A program made the position numbers and the translations under genes. DNA of 64,000 bases. Source: Ornithodoros turicata. Lineage: Eukaryota; Arthropoda; Arachnida; Ixodida; Argasidae. The stretch's first letter is position 1, and every line of letters begins with the position of its first letter. Shown here in pieces: positions 19,839-30,959 of the stretch. Below the pieces are notes generated by a model that was not told the origin of the DNA, did not search any database, and saw nothing but the letters and a program-made list of their open reading frames with translations. The stretch covers positions 79,890,168-79,954,167 of the forward strand of contig NC_088203.1 of assembly GCF_037126465.1 (NCBI RefSeq). Reading direction: 5' to 3'.

Positions 19839-22800
19839 TTCTTTTTTTTTTTTTTCACTGAAAACAATGAAACTCCCGAGGCCGGCTTTGCACCCTCCCA
19901 TGCCAAATGCAGCATTGCTCGAATGGTGGAGAGAGGACTTGGTGAAGGGAGGATCCCGCTTATACCCAGAGAGGAGAACGCACGCTCCGGTTTAACGCGG
20001 CCGGTACAAATACCTCTTTTTTTTCCTCAGAGTGTAGTACACTGCTGTGAGCTCGGACTGGGTAAGGCTAGCAGGCTTATTTTCGACAAGCTTCAGTACG
20101 CTTTTAGATCGATTCGCGCTGCGAATGCAGTGTGCCGGCAAGTACCGTCGTCTATGGCACGGTTTCACCAAAGCTGGTTAACTTTGAACAGAGATCAAGG
20201 GTTGCTAAAACTTCAAATTATTACTCCATTCTTGTTTACAAACGTTAGTTGCTGACCTGATGAATGTTTTAGTGACAATAACTCTCTTTAGTAAAGCAGA
20301 GTTAAGCGTAAAATTCAAGTAAAGATACCGTTGATCTCGTTTCAAATGCTAATCGCCGTTGGTGAAACCGGGCCTTTGTAACGCTGTCCATCTTATTGGG
20401 CTCGCTTTAGGTGTATCTTGCTGGAACTGTGCGTGTGAGAAAAACAGATCTTGGGAACAGAAAGTAGCAGGTCTACACCGCTTCATCTGCGTGGACTCTA
20501 TTTACAATAAGTGCTCATCCATTTCTCCTCTCCCTCGCTAAAGGGAGTACCTGACCACTAAAAACGTCAATGCAGGCAACAGCAGCTATTAGCCACGCAC
20601 TTCCTGATAAGAGCAGTTTTATGGAACATATAAAATGGAAGCGTTGAACCGGGTCGCGAACCGGTTCGATTTTTGGCGTGGCCGAACCGGAACTGAACCG
20701 GAACGAAATCACAGCTACGCAAACCCAAACCCGAACCGAACCCGTATTTTTTGCGGTTCGACACCGTGTAAACAAGTGATTGTCTGTCTGTGCGCGTGAA
20801 GCGCGCAACACCAGGCGCAACCGTTTTGCCAGAGAAGTACCCCTAGAGGGTGTTGTTTTTTGCATGCAATTTGTTCTGAAGATTACGCTGGTACAAAGTC
20901 GTTTACCTTGCAGCGACAAAGCGGTCTGTCACAACTATACAGCGTTCTGTGTTGACGTATACTATCCGGTATGAGTACTGGTATGCGGCCGTAATATGGG
21001 GAAATATAAACATAAAGACTCTACGCATAAAATAGAAGTCAACGGCTTACTTCTAAAGTAGCCGTCAAAAAACGATCAAATCCTTGACCTTTACTATCCG
21101 TCAAAAGCGCCGAGCGGAATCCCACGACGCATGGAATAACCGTCAATAATTTGATAGTTTTTTGACGTTTACTATCCGTTTTATTTTTCTGGGAGTGTAC
21201 ATTCGGTAAATACACCATTTCGAGGGTGTGTATTCTGTTTAAAGGTCTGTTTCAGATTGGATTTCTCCTAACACATTTTTCAACGCTGTTATTGCACCTT
21301 TCAGTTGAATCTACGAAGTAAGCTAAGGTGTTTACTTGTAAAAACGCCCAATTTACATTGTGAAAATCGAAGAAAAAAAAGAGAGAAGAAGAAGGATATT
21401 GTTTGCTGTACGACATTGTATATAATAATAACAAGAAACCAATGAATAAATCCGAAAGTCTTGCACAAAGGTTCGTGTCTTTTATTGCTTCACAGGCAGC
21501 AGGATGGGGATATTTTAACGCCGAAAGAAAAAAAAAATGACAATAAAGAAGGGAGAGTTTAGCCATGATGTAGGCTTGCTACTCCCACAAACGAACACAA
21601 ACAAAACAAAAGGAAGATGAAGTAGCAGACATAGATTTCGCTGCCTTCGCTGGCGGGCCTCTGCGAAGAACCACAACATGACTTGGGCACAAATGACGAA
21701 AACTTCGTTGAGTTACATCAATCTTGTTCAGCGAAACAAGCGTCGGAACATGTTGCCGCATGGGTTTGACAGCTCCCGCCTAATATAGAGTTAGCTGGAG
21801 AACTCTGCTCTTCAAACGTCGGAATCCACTCACCCCACTGCCGCACGGATAACGGGCGCGAAGACCTGGAATTGGCTTCGGCATTCCAAGAGTGAACATC
21901 GAGTCATAAACTGTTTTACGGCGATGAAATGTTCGGAGTTCCTACGTAGTATGTATACGCGTTTCATGAGAGTGTCGATAAAGGAAGTGGTGGGACGGTA
22001 TGGGCACCTTTATTGGAAGTGACAGTTCAGTAGCATCTCGCTGGTTAGGCGTCGAGTTCGAACTGTGGCAGTCTGTCAAGTGTACTCTTTGCAAAAAGAA
22101 CTTAGCTGAAACGACAGTCTGCATTTCTTAATGTTAGGAAACGAATATAGAACATTGACATAGATAGATTGATTGATAATGTTGTAATAGCGAATTACTT
22201 TGATGTGCTAAGGACGCACCCGTATGTCTGCGGCGGGGCAGACTTTTAATGCGACTGCATACACTTTCGGCGTTTACTGGTTTAATATAAACCTCGTTCT
22301 TATGCACTCTGCAGCTCTTTTTATTGCTGCTTCCATTTCATTGCCGTATTATTGCGACGTCGCCTTGCCTACTTGCATTAGTGCTGGCTTACCGTTCGGC
22401 ATAAAGTAACCGGAAACCAACGTATGTACTTCTTTCTCCCAACCATTCCCGATCGTCCATTGCGATCGCGATATATCTGCACGCACAATAAACCATGGGC
22501 ATAAAGCTGCACATGAAGAGCCTGCAATGTTCTGCATGAAATATTACTGTCGCCCATTACTCGTACGAAAATGAAGTAAAGCTCACTGAACTCAGATATC
22601 GCATCTACATATACGTGCCATCAGAAGCAAGTAACAGAGGTATCCTACACACTTATGTTAGCCTAATATACGAATAAGTGTTTACTTGAGCAAGAACGAA
22701 TTCGCAAAAGTAGCGAAATTTTAAAAACGTCGTGAATTTTCTTCTGGAGTACTTTTTAAAAGCATATATTGCATATATTTAGAAAACGAGTACAACACTA

Positions 22801-23790
22801 AATTAACATCGTAGTCTCAGTCGCCCTTAATACTGTGCCTTGTAATTATGTGAGAATGAGCAATCAGGCAATCATATTTATTAAAAAGAAATTTAATGCG
22901 AGCAAACATTCTTCATCTTACATTACTTCATCTAGTGTGTTTCCGAGAGCCACCACAACTAGGATCACAACTTGACATTAGAAGAATTTTTCAGCTTTTG
23001 AAGTTTTTTTTCTTTTCTTTTTCTTTTTACTAACGATTAGCAATCCGTCTTGTGAATGCCAGCTGCAAGTGAATGTCAAGGGTGGCACTTTGCATAGCAG
23101 CTCGCTGGCGCCGTTAACGCCTCAGGAAGCAAAAGCTAAATCCCCAAACACTTTGTTGTGTTTCTGCGACTGCTTGTTCTACATTTAACTCTTTGATGCA
23201 ATGCCTGAAACGCACCATAAGTCATACCGGATTTTACCTTATCATTAAACGTCGCTTAGCGCAAGAGAAACCTTCACGTTAGCACAACCCACTTTCTCTG
23301 CCTGAAACAGCAAACAAGGTTCAGCAAGGGGAAACTTTTCCCAGCATTAAAATGGATTTACACAGCGTTTACATAAACGTTCATTTTTTTTTGCGCCGGC
23401 TCGCGGCATTCGCCACGGCTGCGTTGACAAATCCCCCGATGTTGATTGTTTCCGCGCGCTTTTATTTCGCTACACACGCAGGTGCTTAGTAGAGGTGTTT
23501 GTTTAACGGCGCAGAGGCGCCTTTAGAAGGACGAGGGTTCACTTTGGCGAGGAAGGTTCTTCGTTGTTTTAAAGGGAGCAACTAACGTAGCGTAACTTCG
23601 TTTACTAGTATCCAGTTACATTATGCGCAGGAAACGCGTGTTACAAGCATTTGTATCAATCGTTGTGGAAGACGTAATGTTGCTAAATGTTTCTCTGCGC
23701 ATTTATGCGCCGGCAACAGCTTTTGGTCACAAATAGCCAGCGGAACAATGCACATCTTCACTTAGGCCTACGCGTCCAGACGGGGGAAGT
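19839..23790. other. Gene-poor stretch with scattered repeats
   Basis: No protein motif is recognised. 20632-20768 is an AACCG-rich block like 13118-13262. 20950-21199 holds repeated ACTATCCG and TTGACG motifs in both orientations and ends at GGGAGTGTA, probably a degenerate MITE. From 21200 to 23790 I see AT-rich sequence without clear structure. Confidence 0.4.
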
Positions 23791-23793
23791 CAC

Positions 23794-23982
23794 ACAAGTA
23801 CACAAGACGGGGGAAGTACACACACTACGCCTCGTCAACAGTCCATACTGTCCTTTCTTCAGAACATCCGCTACTGTATACCCGTGGTTGTCGCCCAGCC
23901 ATGATTTCGGGAAGTTGCAGACCAAAATCGTTCGCAGTGCACGTCGCAAGTGAACGATATTGTTTCTGTTGTTGTCAGCCAT
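23794..23982 (-). CDS. Possible first coding exon, unknown protein
   Basis: The ATG at 23982 sits in AACAAGATGGC on the minus strand, a context resembling the AAGATGGC elements common near animal start codons. The frame is also open upstream. The readable product starts MADNNRNNIVHLRRALRT and continues with hydrophobic and basic residues. I do not recognise the family and cannot fix a splice donor, so the right-hand limit is arbitrary. It could be a chance frame. Confidence 0.22.
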
Positions 23983-24934
23983 CTTGTTTGTAAGTGAACG
24001 CGCTGCGCATGCTCCAGCTGAGTGGGAGCAGGAAAGCTCGCGGGAAAGAAGTCCGATAAATTCGGAATGAGTGGGATTCCGATATTTTTCGTAGCCGATA
24101 GAGATCTCCGACTCAGTATACGCATGCGCACTTTGCGGAAAGCTGAGTCGGAAAGTTATCGGAGGAGTAGGAGTGGCCAACTAAAACTCCCTATTTTGTA
24201 CATGTTCCTGTAGAAGCCGCGCAAAATGGCATATGATTTTGAACAGCACCCAAGGTAAATCTAAACTGGTAGCGAGAGCTAGCGGGAATATCAAGTCAGA
24301 CCTATCATCATGAGGCGCAAGCGATCATGGGTGTTGGCGGTAGAGGAACGATTGTATATAAAAAATATCTAGGAAATGCGCATGGTTTTTTGTGTGTACC
24401 AACTAGATTATTCGTGACTTCAGTGTAGGAAAATCTATCTCGTACACATGTACGAAATCATCAATCGCCCGAGTACGTTTCGGTATCCTGCTCCCCTACG
24501 CTTGTGTCACAGTGGGCTTCTTTATCCACACAGCCCTGTATTCCTGCGTCCGTCCATCGTAATACATAGTTAGTAGGCTCTGAGTTAAACGTGGAGCAAG
24601 ATTCATGAATGCGATGGAGAGAGTCTACAACTTTTCTTTGAAGTTTGCCGCTAAGTTACGCTGACCGAGAGGAAAAGCAATCGTAAACCATGATAGTAGG
24701 TGTCTCCGTGTGCCTCGTATAATTCCAGCTTCCCTATCAGGTAAGTACCGTTCTGTGAAACTGGTAATTTCGTGTTTGTTTTCCTTTTGTTTATGTGTGT
24801 TTCTTTCTCTTCCTTTTCGTTCTTTTTTGCTGGGAATGGCAAGGCGCCGTAGCGCGGCCTAACCTTTTCCATCTGTCTTTTTATAATAAACATATCCCCC
24901 CCTTTCCGAACCGCACTTTCATTGTCTCTAAATC

Positions 24935-25065
24935 CTGAACTCTCGGTCCTCTCACTATGTCAAAATTGCTTGGTCTATGGCCTAATCCAGTCCACCAACA
25001 CTCTGCCTTAAAAACACTCGTAAACGTTTTGGACAGCATAGGACTTCGGTCCTCACCGTGAGATG
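24935..25065 (+). mobile_element. LINE copy-1 family fragment (last ORF2 codons)
   Basis: The nucleotide sequence matches the end of ORF2 of the element at 1-2960 (the tract around 2716-2850), including AAATTGCTTGG, GGCC(T/C)AATCCAG and ATAGGACTTCGG, with frame-shifting differences. It carries only the C-terminal tail. Confidence 0.75.
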
Positions 25066-25198
25066 ATGAATAATTATTGTATTTGCAAGTAACATTTCCT
25101 AGACAAGAACACGAACACTGAAAAGAGACCCTTGCATCTTGACCTCGTGTCCTCTTCTCATACTCAAGGAAATGTTACCTACAAGCATGGCGTAGATG

Positions 25199-25811
25199 CA
25201 GGCTAGCTGGTGGATGAACTCCATAATGTAAAACCTTGAGTCTGGGCACACATAGGGACGACACTAGCACAGGACTCATACCAGTGAAAGCTTACTAACC
25301 ACGAGACAACCATATACATAACGTATATCCACACAGCATGGGAGAAGAAGAGCGACGGAAAGGTAGTAAGAAGGTCACAAACACGAATAATTGAGTGACC
25401 AATGTCAACCGATAGAGCAAAGGTTACGAAAGGCGCCTGTGAGCCGGATGAATTGCCACAGAGGCAACACAAACACAGTTTCCCGCATTGCCGATCGCCA
25501 CAGCTTCTGCCCGAAGTCGCCTTCGTGAATGTGGTTCCCATACTATGATTGTGGTTTCCGCCCAGAGAGGTTGGCAATTATTACATACCTCTAAGAGTCT
25601 AGAAATATTTGAGTCGGGATTTTTTTCTATGCGGACCTAACCTCTGATTTAAGCTCTGCAACGTTCGCCCGATATAGACAAACACACAGACCAGGAGGAG
25701 GATACAATAAACCACATTCTTTGCACACGGAAGAAAATTTAATGACCTGTGATTAACGCCGCACTCTGAGGCGATCAAGATGAAACTGATTTCTGAAGAG
25801 AAGGCGTACAT
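25199..25811 (-). pseudogene. Possible Penelope-like element remnant (GIY-YIG endonuclease)
   Basis: On the minus strand, residues from 25811 include CAKNVVYCILLLVCVFVYIG followed by RTLQSLNQRLGPHRKK. This resembles the GIY-YIG core of Penelope-like elements (a C-x-NVVYxI segment, then YIG-T-R and an RL..HR). A second open piece (25577-25203) holds a Cys-rich stretch, CGDRQCGKLCLCCLCG, and an IGHS motif that could match the later part of the domain. The pieces are separated by stops, and no RT domain is visible. A short inverted repeat (GTAACATTTCCT at 25090 and AGGAAATGTTAC at 25170) lies to the left. Moderate to low confidence. Confidence 0.4.
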
Positions 25812-25854
25812 CGTAAGTTTGAGAGGTGGACTTTATGAAAATATGGGACCACAA

Positions 25855-25955
25855 CACAAGATGTGGCCTTTACAGCTCAGTGGCGTGACCGCTTGAGACA
25901 AGTTGACTCTCCCAGTTGCTGTCACTGCGGTGCTCCAGAGGATCTGGAGCACACA
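25855..25955 (+). mobile_element. LINE copy-1 family fragment (CCHC region)
   Basis: Encodes FTAQWRDRLRQVDSP and CCHCGAPEDLEH, nearly identical to copy 1 at about 2576-2660. It then breaks off into unrelated sequence before the final Cys. It lies to the right of the fragment at 24935, although it should precede it in the element, so the two are separate insertions or a rearranged copy. Confidence 0.82.
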
Positions 25956-26139
25956 GACAACAACGGGGCTACAGGCGAACCAATAAAAACACCTTCCCTT
26001 TATGTGTACAAAACATCATCTACACAGGTTACAGTACAGCTTAAATACGAGTATAACAAGTTCATGAAGTCACTTATGGCTATTCCGACTTGCGATTCAA
26101 ATTTGATCAAGTTGTCACACAGGAAATAATTTTTTGTGT

Positions 26140-26412
26140 GTGTGTGTTAGCGCCGCGAAGCAACTGCGGCTACGAGCGGCGTACAGACGTGAACAGAAGG
26201 AGAGAGTACAGAAGGAAGAAGTGGGGGACAGGGGGTTAGTATGCGTCCTGGGCCGACTTCAGGGGGAACTGTACCGACATTCGTCTGGAAAGTCTTCGGA
26301 AAACCCAGGGAAAACCTCAGACAGCACAGCCGGTGAAAGGATTCGAACTCGTGTCACCTCCCAGTCTCGGCGTGGAAAGCGATCATCCTAACCACTATGC
26401 CACGGGTAGCTG
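26140..26412 (-). repeat. tRNA-derived SINE, family A, copy 1
   Basis: On the minus strand: an A-box-like CGTGGCATAGTGGTTAGG, a B-box GAGTTCGAATCC, then a conserved body (TTTTCCCTGGGTTTTCCG, GGCCCAGGACGCATACTAA) ending GCTTCGCGGCGCTAACAC. Same body as 26968, 48022 and 58703. Confidence 0.85.
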
Positions 26413-26967
26413 GTACACAGGAAATTATTTTCACGTTGCAAAAGAAGTGAGCACTTTAACGAATAATACAGATCTGCAACGTCCGGTGACATCACATGGA
26501 CTGCAGAACCATGGAACACATTCAACATCTTCAAAAACTAGTCAGAGTTATTCAACGACAAAGTGCTGGGCAAGGACATAACTGAAAGTGTTTTCTGAAT
26601 AAACGTAGAAAGGTGTTTCTGACAAGTGTTATTTTCGTTTAGAACAATTCTGAGTGGCATGTCTAGCTTATGGTCTTTCAACAAAAAAACTTCAGAGAGC
26701 TCAACCTAGCTTCACGAATTCTCTTACTCAGTCTGATCATTTCATTCTCCTCAAGAGTGTTTAAAACACGCGGTTTCAAGGCCGGAATGTTTCCTTCGAA
26801 GGTAACCAATAACTTGTCTACAGCATCAGCCCACTTTTTAATGTCACCCCGTGAAGCCCACCAGTGTCAGCATCAGCACCAGCCTCAGCCGCTTTAATCC
26901 CTGTGATAACATTGCCTCCTTAAATCCACTGAAAGGTGAAATTATGTCCAGCCAGCAGCACGCGGCA

Positions 26968-27240
26968 GCAGCTCCCGCGGCGTAGTGGTTAGGGTGGCCA
27001 GCTCTCCACATCGAGTCATGGGAATCGAGTCATGGGTTCGAATCCCCTCACCGGCTGTGCTGTCTGAGGTTTTCCCTGGGTTTTCCGGCAGACTTTCCAG
27101 ACGAATGTCGGCACAGTTCACCTTGAAGTCGGCCCAGGACGCATACTAACCCACCACTCATTCCTGCTGTCCTCTCTCCATCTGTACGCCGCTCATAGCC
27201 ACAGTTGCTTCGCGGCGCTAACACGCAATCAAAAAAAAAA
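26968..27240 (+). repeat. tRNA-derived SINE, family A, copy 2 with poly-A tail
   Basis: Plus strand: A-box GGCGTAGTGGTTAGGGTGG, B-box GGGTTCGAATCCCC, the family body and a poly-A tail at about 27231-27240. Between the boxes, ATCGAGTCATGGG is duplicated in tandem, so the tRNA fold is broken. It lies about 0.55 kb from copy 1 in opposite orientation. Confidence 0.88.
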
Positions 27241-27324
27241 GAAAGAAACAGCAGCACACGGTGCTGAATGCTTCAGCAGTTTGACAGCCATGGTTTCGTG
27301 GTCGCAGTCCAGGTCCAGCAATGC

Positions 27325-27520
27325 CTTCAAGAGCAGCCACGCAGAAAAACCAACATAAACAACGGGGAATTAGCCGAGGCAGGCTACAAACATGAATGAC
27401 ACAAACATGTAATCGACCAACGAAATCGACCAACTCAGGTAAAGGGTGCTGAAGCCAGGATTCGACCCTAGACCTTCTGATTTCCGGTCAGACATGCTAC
27501 CGTTACACCACGACAGCAGG
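27325..27520 (-). repeat. tRNA-derived SINE, family B, copy 1
   Basis: On the minus strand, TCGTGGTGTAACGGTAGCAT (A-box) and GGGTCGAATCCTGGC (B-box) flank a five-pair anticodon stem TCTGA/TCAGA. The body contains GTAGCCTGCCTCGGCTAAT. The body is shared with 27905-28055. Confidence 0.75.
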
Positions 27521-27562
27521 ACTTTCTCCTGAGCTAGAGTGCCTCAAGTACAGCTAACGTCA

Positions 27563-27778
27563 TCCTTAATTATAACACTGGGGGGAAAATTCGCTCTCAT
27601 TTCCGAGCGCAAGTAACAGCCACCTGGGGGGCACTGGGGGAATGCTAAACGAACACAATTCTTACGTTAAACTAACAGAATATTTTTTTTAAATTAAGAT
27701 TTCCTCGTAGTCCCAAAGGTTGCTGTAATCGCGTTCGGGAACGAGACCATATTTTCTCCAGTGTTATTATTAAGGTCA
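27563..27778. mobile_element. TAACACTGG-ended MITE, copy 1
   Basis: The left end TAACACTGGGGGG and the right end TTCTCCAGTGTTA are inverted. Internal blocks (CTCATTTCCGAGCGC and GGTTGCTGTAATCGCG) match the copy at 36325-36525, which lies in the opposite orientation. No coding frame. Confidence 0.75.
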
Positions 27779-27904
27779 ATGTGAGCTGTACAAGGGGGGG
27801 GGACGGACAACCGATCACGCTCTTCCCATTCTCTCTTACATCTTTCTCATTCACTCACACACACACACATTCATACACGAGGCAGGGCGACAGGTTCTGT
27901 ATGC

Positions 27905-28055
27905 GACGCAAATAACGAGAGATTAGCTGAGGCAGGCTACAAACGTGGACGGAAAAACGCGTAAGGCTCCAACGCCCAGAATAATCGAAATCAAGCTACT
28001 CAGGGAAAAGGTGCAGACGCCAGGATTCGAACATTGGATTGGTGAAAAACCTTTC
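27905..28055 (-). repeat. tRNA-derived SINE, family B, copy 2 (partial)
   Basis: Minus strand B-box ATGTTCGAATCCTGGCG, followed by the family-B body with GTAGCCTGCCTCAGC. The A-box is missing. Confidence 0.6.
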
Positions 28056-28550
28056 ACCAATCCATGCTGTCCTCCATTGCTGCCATCCATGCTGTCCTCC
28101 CTTCTTTGAGTGACACTGTTTTAAGTTCCTTAGAGTGCACTATTTCCTGTTCGCCTTGATTTTGATCGTATTTTCGTCTCGTGGGCGCGGACGTCGTCAG
28201 AATTCACGTTCTGTGGGAGAGCATATCTGCACGGACGCTATTTTCGTTGCACAAAAAGATAAGATTGTGCGGCACCACCGTACGGTGAACTTTTGGGACC
28301 CGCCCTCGTCTTTTTTTTATTTCTTCTTCCTTCCGCGTGGAAGGTATTCTAGCGGCGAGACAAGCAAGGGGTGGTTGAATCGTACTCATTGTAATGGCTT
28401 GTCCGGAGTATGTTGCCGCGGGAATATCGCCCAATGTAAGCAAATAAACTTGCTATGTTGTTAGTTGATGATTATAGATGATGCAGGGCAGCAATAGACA
28501 AAGAAGGGGTTAGAACACAAAAACGACACCAAGTGCTTCCTTCGGTGGCT
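28056..28550. other. No gene recognised
   Basis: Short frames on both strands without motifs. A CATGCTGTCCTCC tract is duplicated in tandem near 28060-28100. There is a T-rich run near 28312-28330. Confidence 0.4.
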
Positions 28551-28802
28551 CACACTCTTAAAAATGAACTTCACCGCATAGCACGCTCCTAGCCAACCAT
28601 CATCTCGAATGATATCGTTATCAGCCCTGATTTGTTGAAACCGGAGGCGTACGCCTTTTTTTTTACACTTATGCTGTTCATAATTGTCACAGAAAAGGCG
28701 TACGCCTTCCGTTTTTAACAAATCAGGGCAGATAACGATATCATTCGAGGTGATGGTTTGCTAGGAGCATGCTGTGCGGTGAAGTTCATTTTTAAGAGTG
28801 CA
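28551..28802. mobile_element. Palindromic TA-inserting MITE, copy C
   Basis: Same ends (CACACTCTTAAAAATGAAC and GTTCATTTTTAAGAGTG) and centre as copies A and B. The arms are about 110 bp. Confidence 0.9.
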
Positions 28803-28819
28803 GTCTGTGGCGGGTGCGC

Positions 28820-28862
28820 CGATCCCAAGATCGCGAGATCAAACCGGGCCGAGGACGGTGGC
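28820..28862 (+). repeat. SINE fragment (Ser-like family), 3' half of tRNA part
   Basis: CAAGATCGCGAGATCAAACC and GGGCCGAGGACGGT match the T-arm and acceptor side of the minus-strand copy at 19767-19838. Confidence 0.5.
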
Positions 28863-28879
28863 AACTTGTTGGAAGGGTA

Positions 28880-29165
28880 CTACAAGTTGTAGTTGATGCG
28901 CAAAGCTCTATTTATGTTCTGCGCGTGCGCAGAACCACCAATGCTATGCCGTACGTACGCAAAGGCGGTAGCGTAAGATATACTAAAACTCACTACATGT
29001 ATTAGAGAGTTTTAGTACATCGTACGTTATCGCCTTTGCGTACGTAAGGGATAGCGTTGGTGGTTCTGCGCACGCGCTAAACATAGGGAGCCTCGCGCAT
29101 TGCGCAGAATCACCCCGCTATCCCTTACGTACGCAAAGGTGGTAGCTCACTATTAACATGCTCCC
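28880..29165. mobile_element. GTACG-rich MITE, two inverted units
   Basis: Two copies of the GCGTACGTA/GGTGGTTCTGCGC block face each other around ACTCACTACATGTATTAGAG. A third arm (GATTCACCCC then GCTATCCCTTACGTACG) closes the right side. Related to 7138 and 8905. Confidence 0.6.
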
Positions 29166-29814
29166 TCTTTACTACGTTATGACATGAAGCTTCTATCTGT
29201 TATCTATACAACGTCACCTCACTCATTGCGATATCTTGAATAGGTATGAAATTGTGACCTTCTAATTTACTACAAATTTCATGACCCGGCCTAGACCCAC
29301 ACGTACCGCAAAGAAAGAGAGTTCTACGTAAGAAAACAAAAACAAAAAAAAACACCCACACACAGACAAAAGGTTTGGGTTCAGAGCCCAACTCTACAAA
29401 ATGATGACATGCCTGCTACTTAGCGTATACCCTGCGCAGAGGGACGGGTTTAATGAACGGCTACTGTGGGCGTAAACGGGAAGGAACTCGCGCTTTGTTC
29501 AAGCGGCACATGCCTACTTTATCAGGCGGAATCTGCTTCCGAAAAAAATCGGCTTGGCACGAGGGGCTACGCGTCGGCTCTGAGAACATAGATCATATCT
29601 TTGTTTCGTGATTCGAAGGTGGCGCTTCCGACGTTAAACGCACACGCTCAGCTTTTAAGACTTCATCAAATGCGATCATTAGGGAGCTAGTGAAGCGTGC
29701 AGCTTTTGATGGAGCGGAAAGAGAGATAAAAGAGATATTGGTCCGATAATGTAGAGGTTATTGGAGCTGAAGGGATCGAAACAACTCGAAGACACGAATT
29801 CCAGTTCCACGATG
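29166..29814. other. No clear gene; possible LINE tail remnant
   Basis: Near 29490-29750 on the plus strand a broken frame reads SENIDHIFVS followed by REIKEILVR. This faintly resembles the E..HI...C tail finger of LINEs. The pairing Cys residues are missing, so I leave it unassigned. Confidence 0.25.
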
Positions 29815-29975
29815 AAAGATGGAAGTCACTGAAAAAAGGTTAGCCAGCTAACCTTTTCAGTGACTTCCATCTTTCATCGTTAATTTCTTAGGCAATTTGA
29901 GGCTTTGTATGTGTGTGTCCTTTCTATGTTGTTCCAGCCTCAGAGCATCAGTTCTCTCATGTCCAGTTCCACGTT
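29815..29975. repeat. Palindrome and SINE-associated sequence
   Basis: An imperfect hairpin at about 29812-29880 (ACGATGAAAGATGGAAGTCA and its complement) is followed by a TTTGAGGCTTTGTATG...TCCAGCCTCAGA block that recurs at 30435-30635. The GGAAGTCACTGAAAAGG sequence is also the tail of the Thr-like SINE at 30210. Confidence 0.6.
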
Positions 29976-30209
29976 CAATGTTTTTCAATTATATAATTAA
30001 CAGACAAATACCGGCGTGGTCGAGTGGTCACGTGATGCATCTTACAACGTTAATCAGTTACGATGCCCGACCATTTATTTAATATAATAATTTGAATAGA
30101 TTTAGACGTAAAGTGAGTCATCCTAGACCATTTATTCGTTAACGCTCCGCAGTGCTGTCACACGCAAAGACAATTAGAAGGTATTGTCGTCTGCCGTGAA
30201 TTGAACTGG

Positions 30210-30330
30210 ATGAAAGAAATGAATGATGAAAGATGGAAGTCACTGAAAAGGTTAGCGAGCTGTAGGACTCGAACCCACACGTTCTGGATTACCAGTCCAG
30301 GGCTCTACCAACTCAGCTATGCGAACACAC
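30210..30330 (-). repeat. tRNA-Thr-like SINE, best copy
   Basis: On the minus strand: A-box TAGCTGAGTTGGTAGAGC, a five-pair anticodon stem CTGGA/TCCAG with loop CTGGTAA (anticodon GGT, Thr), B-box GGGTTCGAGTCCTAC and tail AACCTTTTCAGTGACTTCC. The tRNA-like part spans about 30250-30326. The acceptor stem does not close well, and the tail is shared with 12470 and 29815, so it is a SINE and not a tRNA gene. Confidence 0.72.
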
Positions 30331-30434
30331 CTCCCCAGCGACTTCCGAGGGCGCTTCATCTGAAGGGACAACCCAACCACTCTCTCACTCATCCCCCTTT
30401 CACTCTTACATTTTCCTCACCCATACACACATTC

Positions 30435-30635
30435 ATACGACAGGATGGACGCAAGCGGCATCTGTTGAACATGAGAAATTGATGTTCTGAGGCTGGAACA
30501 CATAGAAAGGACAAATACATAGAAAATCTCAAAGTGAGTGATTTTGTAGGTGAGTCACTTTGAGGCTTTGTATGTATTTGTCCTTTCTATGTGTTCCAGC
30601 CTCAGAACATCAATTTCTCATGTTGAACTGGACGT
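30435..30635. repeat. Inverted repeat with arms of about 80 bp
   Basis: GAACATGAGAAATTGATGTT at the left is mirrored by AACATCAATTTCTCATGTT at the right, with CACATAGAAAGGACAAATAC inside each arm. The centre is short (about 30524-30550). One arm recurs singly at about 29895-29970. Confidence 0.75.
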
Positions 30636-30707
30636 TTGCAAAGAAATAAATGAATGCGAGAGAGACGAGGTCTAATTACATCGCTCTCCTGGATCACCCA
30701 ATATCAT

Positions 30708-30959
30708 ACACTCTTCAAAATGAACTTCACCGCATAGCACACTCCTAGCAAACCATCATCTCAAATGATATCGTTATCTGCCTTGATTTGTTGAAAAGGG
30801 GAGGCGTACCCCTTTATTGTGACAATTATGAACAGCATAAGTGTCACAAAAAAGGAGTACGCCTCACGTTTTCAACAAATCAAGTCGCATAACGATATCA
30901 TTTGAGATGATGGTTGGCTAGGAGTGGGCTATGCGGTGAAGTTCATTTTTAAGAGTGTA
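30708..30959. mobile_element. Palindromic TA-inserting MITE, copy D
   Basis: Ends TACACTCTTCAAAATGAAC and GTTCATTTTTAAGAGTGTA. The centre is in the opposite orientation to copies A-C (GTGACAATTATGAACAG). Confidence 0.9.

Noticed and set aside
29490..29750. LINE C-terminal zinc finger
   Set aside because: The HIF..S segment resembles the tail finger, but the paired Cys residues are missing and the frame is broken.
30250..30326. Functional tRNA-Thr gene
   Set aside because: The acceptor stem does not close, and the tail repeats at other SINE copies, so it is a tRNA-derived SINE.
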